Source of the DNA: UBA1081 sp964443825
GTDB lineage: Bacteria > Bacillota > Clostridia > Oscillospirales > Acutalibacteraceae
Direction: 5' to 3'
Length of the DNA: 60,000 nt
NCBI GenBank assembly: GCA_964443825.1
Contig: CAYUEV010000004.1
Location: forward strand, 1 to 60,000
Positions 24,676 through 33,387 of this stretch are shown here, in pieces. A program made the position numbers and the translations under genes. The notes below the pieces were generated by a model. That model ran no database searches and was not told the DNA's origin. It saw only the letters and a program-made list of their open reading frames with translations. Each line of letters begins with the position of its first letter. The first letter of the stretch is position 1.

Positions 24676-27081
24676 TTAATTGTAAATCGGCAGCGCGGAG
24701 CTGTCTTTTTTTACGGGAATGGAAATTTTCTTTTCGCATCTGTCGGGTTTTTTTAAAGCGATAGAAAGAACTTCGTCGATAGTCTTAACCGCTTTAAAAG
24801 TGAGCGCGTTTTTTACTACGTCGTCAATTTCATGCAAATCAGGTAAATTTTCATAAGGAATTATAACGGTTTTCATGCCGTTCCTGTACGCCGCCATAGT
24901 TTTTTCCTTAAGCCCGCCAATGGGGAGAACTTTCCCCAAAAGCGTGATTTCGCCCGTCATGGCGACGTTCGACTTTGCGGGAATTTTAGAAAGCGCGGAG
25001 AACAGAGCCGTCGCGATGGTAACTCCCGCCGAGGGACCGTCTTTAGGGGTAGCGCCCTCAGGGACATGAATGTGAATATCTTTTGTTTTATAAAAATCCG
25101 CGTCTATCCCATATTGAGCGACCCTGCTCCTGACTAAACTCACGGCGGTTTTAGCGGACTCTTTCATTACGTCGCCTAACGACCCGGTAAGTTCAAGTTT
25201 CCCGCTCCCGTCTAAAACGGACGCTTCGACTTTAAGCGTTTCGCCGCCCACGGAAGTCCACGCGAGACCGTTTACAAGACCTACTTCATCGCAAAACGAT
25301 GATATGTCGTTTTTATATTTGACAGGACCTAAAAAATCGCTTATATTTTCGTCCGTAACGGATACGGATTCCGTTTCCGACTCAAGGAACATGACCGCCG
25401 ACTTGCGGGCGATTTTAGCGATTAAGCGTTCAAGCTGCCTTACTCCCGCCTCTCTCGTGTAGCCGTCGATCATGATTCTAATCGCTTTATCGGAGAATTT
25501 AAGAGATTTCCTGTCAATATTATGCTCTTTTAGCTGTTTTGGAATTAAATGTTTTTTAGCTATATTGAACTTTTCCTCGTGAGTGTAACTGCTTAAATCA
25601 ATCACGTCCATCCTGTCGAGGAGAGGTTCGGGTATAGCGTACTTGTCGTTAGCCGTCGTGATAAACAGGACTTTGCTTAAATCAAACGGGATTTCTATGT
25701 AGTGGTCGCAATAAGTCTTGTTTTGTTCGCCGTCAAGGACTTCGAGAAGAGCCGAAGACGCGTCGCCTCTAAAGTCGCCGCCCAATTTATCCACTTCGTC
25801 AAGAAGCATAACGGGATTGGAGCTTTTAGCGTCGATCATGGCGTTGATTATCCTGCCCGGGATAGCTCCGATATAAGTGCGCCTGTGACCCCTTATCTCG
25901 GCCTCGTCGTGAACGCCGCCCAAAGAAACGCGGACGTATTTTCTGCGCATAGCCTTGGCTATCGACTGCGCTATAGACGTTTTGCCTACTCCGGGAGGGC
26001 CCGCCAGGCAGATAATCTGACCCTTGATATTGGGCGAGAGCCGCCTTGCCGCGAGAACTTCGATAACGCGCTCTTTAACTTCTTTTAAGCCGTAGTGGTC
26101 TCTATCGAGCTGCTTCCTAACCGACTGGATTTTAAAATTGTCTTTCGTGTACTTGCCCCACGGCAGCGCCAGAACTTTATCGAGGTACGCCCTTATGACG
26201 CTTGAATCGGGAGAGCCGGCGGCGATTTTAGCGAGTCTTTTGGCTTCCTGATACATTTTTTCTTTAGCGTCGTCGTCCATTTTGCTCTCTTTAATGAGTC
26301 TTATGTACTTCGCGGATTCTTCGGGAGTATCTTCGCCTTCGCCTAACTCGTCGTATATCGCCTTTAACTGCTCTCTTAAAAAATACTCGCGCTGGTTTTT
26401 GTCCATTTGATCCTGGACGCGCTCGCTGATCTCGTCCTCGAGCATTAAAAGATCTATTTCGCGATTCAAAAGAACGCACAAATACTCAAGCCTTTTGAGC
26501 GGCTTTAAGTAACTGAGCTCCCTCTGTTTATCTTCAATGGAGAAGAAAATGTTCCCCGCTATTACGTCCGAGAGCTTTCCCGCCTCGGTTATGTTGAGCG
26601 CTTCCATTTGCACATCGGATGGAATTTTTGTGGAAACGTCGCAATATTGCATAAAGAGGTCGTGCGTATTTCTCACGAGAGCCGTTTCGTAATCGCGTAA
26701 TTTTTCGGGAATAGGCTCGTCTTCCAACGTCATAACTTTCCCCGTTAAGTACGGCTTTTTCGATACGATCTCTTCTAAGGCGGCTCTTTTTTGACCTTCT
26801 ACGATTACGCGAACGTTTCCTCCGTCGTCCGACGCCCGCACGGTCTGAAGTATTTCCGACAGCGTCCCCATGGAGTAAAGGTCGTCAAAATCGGGATTTT
26901 CAACTTTAATATCGCGCTGAGTTACGATAAAAATTTTTTCGTTTTTAGAGATGGCGCGTTTTATAGCTGAAATCGAAGAGGGACGTCCCACGTCGAAATG
27001 GAGCGTCATACCGGGGAAAAGGACTATCCCCCTGATAGCAAGTATCGGAACGGTCAAAAAATCGCTTTCCGCTTCCCCCAT
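24676..27081 (-). CDS. lon: ATP-dependent protease Lon
   Basis: An 801-residue cytoplasmic AAA+ protease that degrades misfolded and regulatory proteins. Parts in order: LON N-terminal substrate domain (about 10-205); coiled helical linker; AAA+ module with Walker A GPPGVGKTS and Walker B MLLDEVDK; and C-terminal protease domain with the Ser-Lys dyad (Ser in KDGPSAGV, Lys in GGLKEKTMAAYRNG). The ATG at 27081 is preferred over a GTG three codons earlier because GGGAG lies 8 bases upstream of it. First gene of the lon-engB-lysA operon, with a good promoter at 27111-27139. Confidence 0.97.
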   Translation of the reverse strand: MGEAESDFLTVPILAIRGIVLFPGMTLHFDVGRPSSISAIKRAISKNEKIFIVTQRDIKVENPDFDDLYSMGTLSEILQTVRASDDGGNVRVIVEGQKRAALEEIVSKKPYLTGKVMTLEDEPIPEKLRDYETALVRNTHDLFMQYCDVSTKIPSDVQMEALNITEAGKLSDVIAGNIFFSIEDKQRELSYLKPLKRLEYLCVLLNREIDLLMLEDEISERVQDQMDKNQREYFLREQLKAIYDELGEGEDTPEESAKYIRLIKESKMDDDAKEKMYQEAKRLAKIAAGSPDSSVIRAYLDKVLALPWGKYTKDNFKIQSVRKQLDRDHYGLKEVKERVIEVLAARRLSPNIKGQIICLAGPPGVGKTSIAQSIAKAMRRKYVRVSLGGVHDEAEIRGHRRTYIGAIPGRIINAMIDAKSSNPVMLLDEVDKLGGDFRGDASSALLEVLDGEQNKTYCDHYIEIPFDLSKVLFITTANDKYAIPEPLLDRMDVIDLSSYTHEEKFNIAKKHLIPKQLKEHNIDRKSLKFSDKAIRIMIDGYTREAGVRQLERLIAKIARKSAVMFLESETESVSVTDENISDFLGPVKYKNDISSFCDEVGLVNGLAWTSVGGETLKVEASVLDGSGKLELTGSLGDVMKESAKTAVSLVRSRVAQYGIDADFYKTKDIHIHVPEGATPKDGPSAGVTIATALFSALSKIPAKSNVAMTGEITLLGKVLPIGGLKEKTMAAYRNGMKTVIIPYENLPDLHEIDDVVKNALTFKAVKTIDEVLSIALKKPDRCEKKISIPVKKDSSALPIYN

Positions 27082-27110
27082 TTTAATCACTCCCTGTACG
27101 TATTCACTTA

Positions 27111-27139
27111 ATTATATATAATAACACGAGATGTTTCAA
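27111..27139 (-). promoter_or_regulatory. Promoter of lon-engB-lysA
   Basis: Minus strand: -35 TTGAAA (27134-27139), 17-bp spacer, -10 TATAAT (27111-27116). No CIRCE or CtsR-type repeat was recognised around it. Confidence 0.7.
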
Positions 27140-27230
27140 GATGTTTTTATCAAATTGAAAGGAAGCCACAAAAACGCGTCTCTCTTAAATCTAATTTTAT
27201 ATACTATGACGTCTCATGCCGCGAGAGGAT

Positions 27231-29606
27231 TTATTCAGTCCTTAAAGCCGCGACGGGGTCTTTATTGGCCGCCATTTTAGCGGGTATCGCGCCGCCTATC
27301 AGCGTAAGAAGAACGCTAATCGCGACAAGAGCTATGGCGTAAAGAGGATTTAACACCGCGACGTTGGGAAGTTCCGTCATTTTGTAGATAATCATATTTA
27401 TAGGTATCTTTAAAATATAGGCGATCACTATTCCCAAAAAGCCTGAAACAATGCCGGTAATGAAAGTTTCGGCGTTAAAAACTCTTGAAATATCTTTTTT
27501 ACGCGCTCCCAAAGCTCTTAAAATTCCTATTTCCTTAATTCTCTCAAGGACCGACGTATACGTTATAATCGTTATCATTATAAGCGACACGACGAGCGAA
27601 ATCGACGCGAACGCGACAAGCACTATAGTGACCGCGTCCATTATGCTTCCCGTAAGCTCCGTGACGGTTGCCGACATATCGGTGTAAATTATCGCGTCTT
27701 TATCGGATTTTCCTTCGTTATATTTATCGAGGTACTCTAAAAGCAAATCTTTTGTTTCAAAATCGTTGGGGTAGAGGTATATATTTAAAGGTTCGGACGA
27801 TCCGCCGTATTTTAAAAGGAGACTTTCTCTCGTTAAATCGTCGACAGGCGACATGGGGTCTGTGGGCGTTACGTCCGTTTTGGACGTTTTTATATCTTTT
27901 ACTATAGCGGAATTAGAATTTAAGTTGATAATTTCTTTTACAAGCTCGTCGCTGTAGGCTATTCCAAATCCTAAAAGCCCTACGCTTTCGCCTTCTTTAA
28001 GCCTCACTACGCCTGAAATTTTAAGCGTTATGTTGTTTTTGTTATTGTACATCGCGTCGTAATCGGAATTTTGCACATAAACGCCGTATTCCGATTTTTT
28101 ATAAAACACGTCGTTGCCTATAAGTTTATATTCCGTCCCTATAATATCGCTGAATTTAATCGTATCTTTGGAAACGTCGAATCCTAAAGATTCCATGACG
28201 GATTTATTGGCGGTATGATCGGAATCGACTACAAACACTAAATCATGCGGGCTTTCAGGGTACGACCCCGCAACTACGTCGTAATATTTTTTAAGGTAAG
28301 ACTCGTTTTCGTTCCCTAAAACCGTAGGGTACGACGTAAGACCCACGCCGGTAAAACTGCTTGACATGGCGGCGTCCGAGTTGCCGTCGGTTATGCCGCT
28401 TATTCCCGTCGAAAGGTTATGCCACTGCGCTTTGCCGTTCGCGTCTTTTTTAAGGACGTTCATGGCGGCGGTTCTTGTAAAACCGATGCTGTTGCAAATT
28501 TCCGGGTCGGCTTTATAAAGGTAATCCATGAACTCGTCTGAAAAATCGTTGTTGTGAATAGTGTTTTCAAGCGGAGTATCCTCAAGCGTCACATAATCGG
28601 TATCGGCAAACTCCCTCTCGCCCGTAAGCATATTTTTAAGTTCCTGCCGGTCGCTTTCTATTTCGCTTTCGTCCACAACCATAGTGGATTTTGAAATAAC
28701 AATGGGGAACTCGTTAAGGGCGTTGCTTTGATACTTGTCGATTTGTATTTGAAATCCGTCCGAAAGGCTTAAAATGAGGGCGATTCCGATAATTCCGATG
28801 CTCGACGCCAAAGCGGTGAGAATCGTGCGGCCTTTTTTGGTTGAAATATTCTTGCCCGAAAGTTTAAGAGCCGTCCTAAAACTCATGCTCGTCTTTTTAA
28901 GAGAGTAATTTTCATCGGTTTCAGCGGACTCATAGGGGTTAGAGTCGCCGATAACTTTCCCGTCCTCGAATTTAACTATCCTGTCGGAGTACTCCTCGGC
29001 GAGCGCGGGATTGTGAGTCACCATTATGACGAGTTTATCGTCGGCGATCTCCTTAATAAGATCCATAATCTGACGGCTCGTGTTTTTATCGAGAGCGCCC
29101 GTAGGTTCGTCGGCTAAAATTATATCAGGGTCGTTAGCCAAAGCCCTCGCTATCGCCACCCTCTGCATCTGACCGCCGGATAGCTGATTGGGCTTTTTAT
29201 ACGCGTGCTCTTTTAAACCGACTCTTTCAAGAGCCTCTAAAGCTCTTTTCTTTTTATCCTGATCCGGAACGCCTGAAAGCGTCATGCCCATTTCGACGTT
29301 ATCAAGGACGTTTAAGTGAGTTATAAGGTTATAGCTTTGAAAAATAAATCCGATACTGTTGTTTCTGTAGGAGTCCCATTCGGAATCCGTAAAATCTTTT
29401 GTGGACTTGCCGTTAATGACTAGGTCGCCATCGTCGTACTTATCAAGACCGCCCAAACAATTTAAAAACGTGGTCTTCCCGGAACCGCTCGGACCTAAAA
29501 TCGAGACGAACTCGTTTCTTCTGAAGTTTACGCTTACTCCGTCGAGAGCTTTTTGCGTAAAATCGCCGGTAGTGTAACTTTTTGAAATATTTTTAACTTG
29601 AAGCAT
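27231..29606 (-). CDS. MacB-like fused ABC transporter (ATPase plus permease)
   Basis: A 791-residue fusion. Residues 1-225 form an ABC ATPase: Walker A GPSGSGKTT, signature LSGGQMQRVA, Walker B DIILADEPTGALD. The rest is a MacB/FtsX-type permease: one helix near 255-280, a large extracellular domain of about 370 residues, and three C-terminal helices. This type VII ABC fold does not transport through the membrane in the classical way; it moves lipids, peptides or lipoproteins, or transmits a mechanical signal. In Firmicutes such units often confer antimicrobial-peptide resistance, but no two-component regulator or membrane-fusion protein is next to it. It has its own promoter and appears monocistronic. 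Confidence 0.9.
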   Translation of the reverse strand: MLQVKNISKSYTTGDFTQKALDGVSVNFRRNEFVSILGPSGSGKTTFLNCLGGLDKYDDGDLVINGKSTKDFTDSEWDSYRNNSIGFIFQSYNLITHLNVLDNVEMGMTLSGVPDQDKKKRALEALERVGLKEHAYKKPNQLSGGQMQRVAIARALANDPDIILADEPTGALDKNTSRQIMDLIKEIADDKLVIMVTHNPALAEEYSDRIVKFEDGKVIGDSNPYESAETDENYSLKKTSMSFRTALKLSGKNISTKKGRTILTALASSIGIIGIALILSLSDGFQIQIDKYQSNALNEFPIVISKSTMVVDESEIESDRQELKNMLTGEREFADTDYVTLEDTPLENTIHNNDFSDEFMDYLYKADPEICNSIGFTRTAAMNVLKKDANGKAQWHNLSTGISGITDGNSDAAMSSSFTGVGLTSYPTVLGNENESYLKKYYDVVAGSYPESPHDLVFVVDSDHTANKSVMESLGFDVSKDTIKFSDIIGTEYKLIGNDVFYKKSEYGVYVQNSDYDAMYNNKNNITLKISGVVRLKEGESVGLLGFGIAYSDELVKEIINLNSNSAIVKDIKTSKTDVTPTDPMSPVDDLTRESLLLKYGGSSEPLNIYLYPNDFETKDLLLEYLDKYNEGKSDKDAIIYTDMSATVTELTGSIMDAVTIVLVAFASISLVVSLIMITIITYTSVLERIKEIGILRALGARKKDISRVFNAETFITGIVSGFLGIVIAYILKIPINMIIYKMTELPNVAVLNPLYAIALVAISVLLTLIGGAIPAKMAANKDPVAALRTE

Positions 29607-29634
29607 TTTAACCGCCTTATTACTTTATTTCATA

Positions 29635-29663
29635 ATTATATTAACACGCTTTTTTTAACTCAA
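29635..29663 (-). promoter_or_regulatory. Promoter of the MacB-like gene
   Basis: Minus strand: -35 TTGAGT (29658-29663), 17-bp spacer, -10 TATAAT (29635-29640). It lies 28 bp from the ATG at 29606. Confidence 0.75.
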
Positions 29664-29675
29664 TATAAACGAAAA

Positions 29676-29718
29676 CAAAAAAAATAATAAATACCCGCCT
29701 CGCGTTACGCGGAGCGGG
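29676..29718 (-). terminator. Rho-independent terminator of the dockerin gene
   Basis: An 11-position GC-rich stem with one mismatch (29694-29704 with 29708-29718, loop TTA), followed on the minus strand by TATTTATTATTTTTTTT. It lies 18 bp after the stop at 29737. Confidence 0.8.
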
Positions 29719-29736
29719 AAGGTTTAACAAGCCTTA

Positions 29737-32280
29737 TTAAGCTTGTTCAAAAGATGTAATTAGTTTCGCGCTGAAACGAAGCATAAGTCTTGCGTCGTTT
29801 GCTCTTACCGCGCCGTCCTTATTTATGTCCGCGGCGGCTAACTGAGCGTCGTCGGGAATTTCAAGTCTTGCGGAGTAACGGAGAGCGATTCTCGCGTCGG
29901 CCGCTTTAACTTCTCCGTCTCCGTTAAGATCGCCCAATTTTACTTCGGGCTCAGTCGTCGGTTCAGTAGTCGGAGCTTCGGTTGTAGGCTCGGTCGTGGG
30001 TTCTGTAGTGGTTTCTTCGGGGTTTGTTGAAGGTTCTGTTCCGGACTCTGCTGTCGTAGTTTCGGGGGGATTTGTCGAAGAACCGGCGCCGCCGTTTAAC
30101 GCGGGAAGAACCTGAACGCCGTCAAGATAGTAACCGTTATTGCTGTCGTACTGACCTTTGTAACCGTCGCGTACATCCGTGGGTTCTTTTGTGAAGTCTT
30201 TAGCTTCGCCGGACTCATATTCAAAGAGGCTAAAGAGCAGGTGATCGGCAACGGTAACGATCGAAGAGATAATGGGTTCGTTAAACGGATTGTCAGGATC
30301 GTCGTTCATTGAAAGAAATTCGGCGAAAGCCGCAATATCAAGGTCAAAGAGAGCGGGGGCGCCTTTGTACACAATGAGCGTGTATGTGTCGAGTACAAAC
30401 GTTTCGTCCGCGCCGCCGTTTATAAACGAAAGCGGAAGAAGCTCGTTAAGAACGACGTTAAGCTTATACCAGCCGCCGCCAAAGCCGTCCTTTACGCCTT
30501 GCTGAGTTTGCAGGAAATCCGCTACGACGGGGAAGCCTTCAATATAGTTGAGAGCCCAGTCTACTATTTCCTCAAAGAATTCCTCTCCGGCCCAGCCTTG
30601 ATCCTTTAAGGCTTTATGTCTTTCGGGGTCGATGTTTATGGCGTTTATGTCTTCAGCTCTGTTAAGCCAGTAAACGGCTACGTCCATGCCGATGGAGCCT
30701 ATCATGTTGTATAACTCAAAACCGCTTAACTCCTTAACGGTTCCGTCGGCGTTAAATATCATCTCTTTGTATTCGGGAAGGAACGAGAACTGAGGCATCC
30801 ATTTTTCTATGGCGATATAACCTGTGAATATAGATAATTTTTCGAGGTTGGTAACGTCCTCCGGCACTGTTTTTCCAAACCAGTCGGGATAAAAAATGCT
30901 TAAAACCTGCACGGTCATGTCTTCAAGGCTCATGCCTCTTACATATTCTTCGTTAAATTTGCTGAAATCATACGTATAGGTTTGTTCGTCGACCGTAATG
31001 ACAAGCTGTCCGCCGTTATTAGCGGATATTGCCTCAAGCAGACGCCCGAAGAAAGCTCTAAGGTTGTCGGAAATATTTTCGTTTCCTCCCGTTTTAATGC
31101 CCAACTGAGCGTAAACTTCGGGTTTAACCATAACTTCGAGTATTTTGCAGACGACATTGTTAAGATTCTCAAAAAGACCGGTTTCGACTAAGCCCGCGAA
31201 ATTAAACGTGTCGCCGGCAAATTGATAGTCTAAGTTTATAATATCGCCGACAAACGCGTACCGCGGATCGGCGGCAATTTTCTTAAACCAGTCCCTGGCT
31301 GTCGTGTTGAGAGGCTCCGCGATGTAATTCGCGATAACTTTATCGGCGTAATTCCCGATAAGTTCGTAAATAGTCATTTTTACAACCGCTTGCGACTCTT
31401 CAAGAGTGGGATCTCTTTTTTCTATAGCCTTAACAAGGGCGGCGGCCAAAGTCTCGTCGCAGGTAAAGTTGGCGTATGGGGATTCCTCAAAAGACGTTAC
31501 AACGTTGCCATCCGCGTCTTTTTCGGCTAAAGCTTTTTCGTAAATAGCCTTGCTTACTTCCTTGCCGACGTTAGCCGTAAAGCCGTTGACCGTTCCCTCA
31601 AGATCGATAAACGCGCTGACTAAAGTGTTTACTCTTCCTAAATCAACCTCTCCGGCGACGACCGTTTTTATAACGGCTATATTGTCGCTGTTTGTGAGGA
31701 AATCCACAAGAGCGTTAATGACGTTTAAGTCGCCGTTTGACCTTTGAATCGCTTTGCCGTTTACTTTAAGAGGATCCGTGTTAAATTTGGAGGCGTCTCC
31801 GCAAAAACCCTCTCCTCTGCCTTTGAGATAATCAAGAGCGCCTACGATAGTATTTAACATTCCGTCCACGGAGTTAAGGTCGAGTTCCATTGTAAAAACG
31901 ATCTCTATAATACTCCTGATAGTGTTGTTCATGCTGCCGTTAATGTCTTCTTCGGCAAGCAATTTGTCAAGATAATCAAGGACAACTTTAGCGAACGCGT
32001 CGGCGTCGGGTTTAGTGAGATCTACGCCGTTTGCTTTCGCCTGTTCTTTAAGTTCCTTTATCGCTTGACAGCATATGGTGAGGATCGTCGGAACGACTTG
32101 GGTTTTTCTCTCGCCTAAGTCGGTAAGAATAGTTTCCGCCGCGTTAGCTAGATTACCGGCGCTAAGGTACGCTTCGAGAGAAGACGTGTCCCTGTCCGCC
32201 GCGAACGTCGTCATTGGAACGGAAACAAAAACCATAACAAGCGCCAAGAAAACGCTTATAATTTTTGAGGTTTTTTTCAA
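29737..32280 (-). CDS. Large secreted helical protein with C-terminal dockerin
   Basis: An 847-residue secreted protein. A signal peptide (1-27) is followed by about 690 residues that look mostly alpha-helical with no recognised catalytic domain. A Thr/Glu/Pro linker (repeats such as TTEPTTEP) leads to a type-I dockerin: LGDLNGDGEVKAADAR and AADINKDGAVRANDAR. Both calcium loops are canonical. The helical region contains repeated patterns of alternating hydrophobic helices but no obvious exact repeats. It starts at TTG (32280) with AAAGGG upstream. It may be a structural or binding module of a cohesin-dockerin surface assembly. No carbohydrate-active domain was recognised, so a cellulosomal enzyme role is not supported. 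Confidence 0.8.
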   Translation of the reverse strand: MKKTSKIISVFLALVMVFVSVPMTTFAADRDTSSLEAYLSAGNLANAAETILTDLGERKTQVVPTILTICCQAIKELKEQAKANGVDLTKPDADAFAKVVLDYLDKLLAEEDINGSMNNTIRSIIEIVFTMELDLNSVDGMLNTIVGALDYLKGRGEGFCGDASKFNTDPLKVNGKAIQRSNGDLNVINALVDFLTNSDNIAVIKTVVAGEVDLGRVNTLVSAFIDLEGTVNGFTANVGKEVSKAIYEKALAEKDADGNVVTSFEESPYANFTCDETLAAALVKAIEKRDPTLEESQAVVKMTIYELIGNYADKVIANYIAEPLNTTARDWFKKIAADPRYAFVGDIINLDYQFAGDTFNFAGLVETGLFENLNNVVCKILEVMVKPEVYAQLGIKTGGNENISDNLRAFFGRLLEAISANNGGQLVITVDEQTYTYDFSKFNEEYVRGMSLEDMTVQVLSIFYPDWFGKTVPEDVTNLEKLSIFTGYIAIEKWMPQFSFLPEYKEMIFNADGTVKELSGFELYNMIGSIGMDVAVYWLNRAEDINAINIDPERHKALKDQGWAGEEFFEEIVDWALNYIEGFPVVADFLQTQQGVKDGFGGGWYKLNVVLNELLPLSFINGGADETFVLDTYTLIVYKGAPALFDLDIAAFAEFLSMNDDPDNPFNEPIISSIVTVADHLLFSLFEYESGEAKDFTKEPTDVRDGYKGQYDSNNGYYLDGVQVLPALNGGAGSSTNPPETTTAESGTEPSTNPEETTTEPTTEPTTEAPTTEPTTEPEVKLGDLNGDGEVKAADARIALRYSARLEIPDDAQLAAADINKDGAVRANDARLMLRFSAKLITSFEQA

Positions 32281-32346
32281 AGTAAAACCATCCCTTTCGA
32301 TTTGTTGGTTTTCACCAAATATACTCCGGCAACTGCCGCTACGTAC

Positions 32347-32375
32347 ATAATAGTAAAAAAACAGGAAAAAGTCAA
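32347..32375 (-). promoter_or_regulatory. Promoter of the large dockerin gene
   Basis: Minus strand: -35 TTGACT (32370-32375), 17-bp spacer, -10 TATTAT (32347-32352). A leader of about 60 bases contains a short CGGCA/TGCCG hairpin. Confidence 0.7.
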
Positions 32376-32560
32376 GTTATAAAATCACAAAATATGCGCG
32401 ACTGGCTTTTCGTTAAAAAATACAAAATTATTTATAAATTTTATGCATGTTCCACATGTTTTACCTGTTTTTGTTGTGAAAAATTTGCCCTTGTAATTAG
32501 CTGTAATTTTGTTTAAAACGCAGAAAATTTAGATTTTAACGAATTAAACATTGTAAAGTA

Positions 32561-32589
32561 TTGAAATTTACCGCCCTTCAATGTATAAT
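32561..32589 (+). promoter_or_regulatory. Promoter of xpt
   Basis: -35 TTGAAA (32561-32566), 17-bp spacer, -10 TATAAT (32584-32589), giving a very short leader. Confidence 0.75.
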
Positions 32590-32612
32590 ATACGGTAAAA
32601 GGGGTGAGGAAG

Positions 32613-33182
32613 TTGAACAGTCTGCAAAAGAAGATTTTATCGGAAGGCAGAGCTCTTCCGGGCGACGTCCTCAAGGTAGACGGCTTTCTTAACCACCAAA
32701 TCGACATTCCTCTTTTGAAAGATATGGGGCGCGAGTTTTACGCCTTGTTTAAAGACAAAGATATTACCAAGATCCTCACAGTTGAATCATCCGGCATAGC
32801 GATAGCGTGCTACACGGCGGAGAGCTTTAACGTTCCCGTCGTTTACGCCAAAAAAGGTCTTCGCAAGAACATAGGTCCGGACGTTTACACTGCCGAGGTC
32901 TTTTCTTATACCAAGGGCGAGAGCTACAAAATTTTCGTTTCGAAACTCTACCTCAATTCTTCCGATAAAGTTCTCATAGTCGACGATTTTTTAGCCAACG
33001 GTCAGGCGGTTTTAGGGCTTAAAAAAATAGTCGAAGACGCGGGGGCGTCGCTCTCCGGGGCGGGAATAGCCATAACGAAGACTTTTCAGCCCGGGGAAAA
33101 GTTTTTATTGGACGCGGGCGTCGACTTAAAATCCTTAGTCAGAATCAAATCTTTAGAAAACGGCGAGATTGTGTTTTGTTGA
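32613..33182 (+). CDS. xpt: Xanthine phosphoribosyltransferase
   Basis: A 189-residue purine salvage enzyme that joins xanthine to PRPP to give XMP. It has the Firmicutes Xpt pattern: N-terminal LKVDGFLNHQID; the substrate loop ESSGIAIA; and the PRPP-binding VLIVDDFLANGQA. The TTG at 32613 is chosen because AAAGGGG (32598-32604) ends 8 bases before it. The GTG at 32604 overlaps that ribosome site. Unlike Bacillus xpt there is no visible guanine riboswitch. It precedes a nucleoside-type ABC importer, so purine salvage and uptake are adjacent. Confidence 0.93.
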   Translation: MNSLQKKILSEGRALPGDVLKVDGFLNHQIDIPLLKDMGREFYALFKDKDITKILTVESSGIAIACYTAESFNVPVVYAKKGLRKNIGPDVYTAEVFSYTKGESYKIFVSKLYLNSSDKVLIVDDFLANGQAVLGLKKIVEDAGASLSGAGIAITKTFQPGEKFLLDAGVDLKSLVRIKSLENGEIVFC

Positions 33183-33196
33183 CGTCGGCAAGGCAA

Positions 33197-33305
33197 GACG
33201 GTTGTTTTTGTTATAACAAACGGACAGCGCGCAGCGTTTGGCGCTTAGTAAAGCGGGTAAATCGTAATAATCGTTCTTTAAACCGCTCTCTACCCGCTAA
33301 CCGTC
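33197..33305. repeat. Intergenic element with GACGGTT/AACCGTC ends
   Basis: The 205-bp gap between xpt and the BMP gene contains terminal inverted arms GACGGTT (33197-33203) and AACCGTC (33299-33305). An internal 8-bp pair, AGCGGGTA (33252-33259) and TACCCGCT (33291-33298), is also present. A shorter segment with the same ends lies at 51755-51812. Parts of the interior, read on the opposite strand, resemble it and the 7676-8006 gap. This suggests a decayed small non-coding repeat. It could instead be a local RNA hairpin. Confidence 0.4.
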
Positions 33306-33387
33306 GTATGCGCTTGGGCTTTTGTTTTTTTAAATTTATTTATAATTGCTCACTGTAAAAATTTTAAAAACGGGAGTTTGACAAATC

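Larger units (their letters stand above)
32281..32612. other. Divergent control region, dockerin gene and xpt
   Basis: 332 bp without a gene. It holds one promoter in each direction (32347-32375 minus and 32561-32589 plus) and AT-rich DNA between them. I looked for a purine aptamer in front of xpt. The plus-strand leader is only about 17 bases, so none fits. Confidence 0.6.

Noticed and set aside
32590..32612. Purine riboswitch before xpt
   Set aside because: The leader from the promoter to the start is only about 17 bases, too short for an aptamer.
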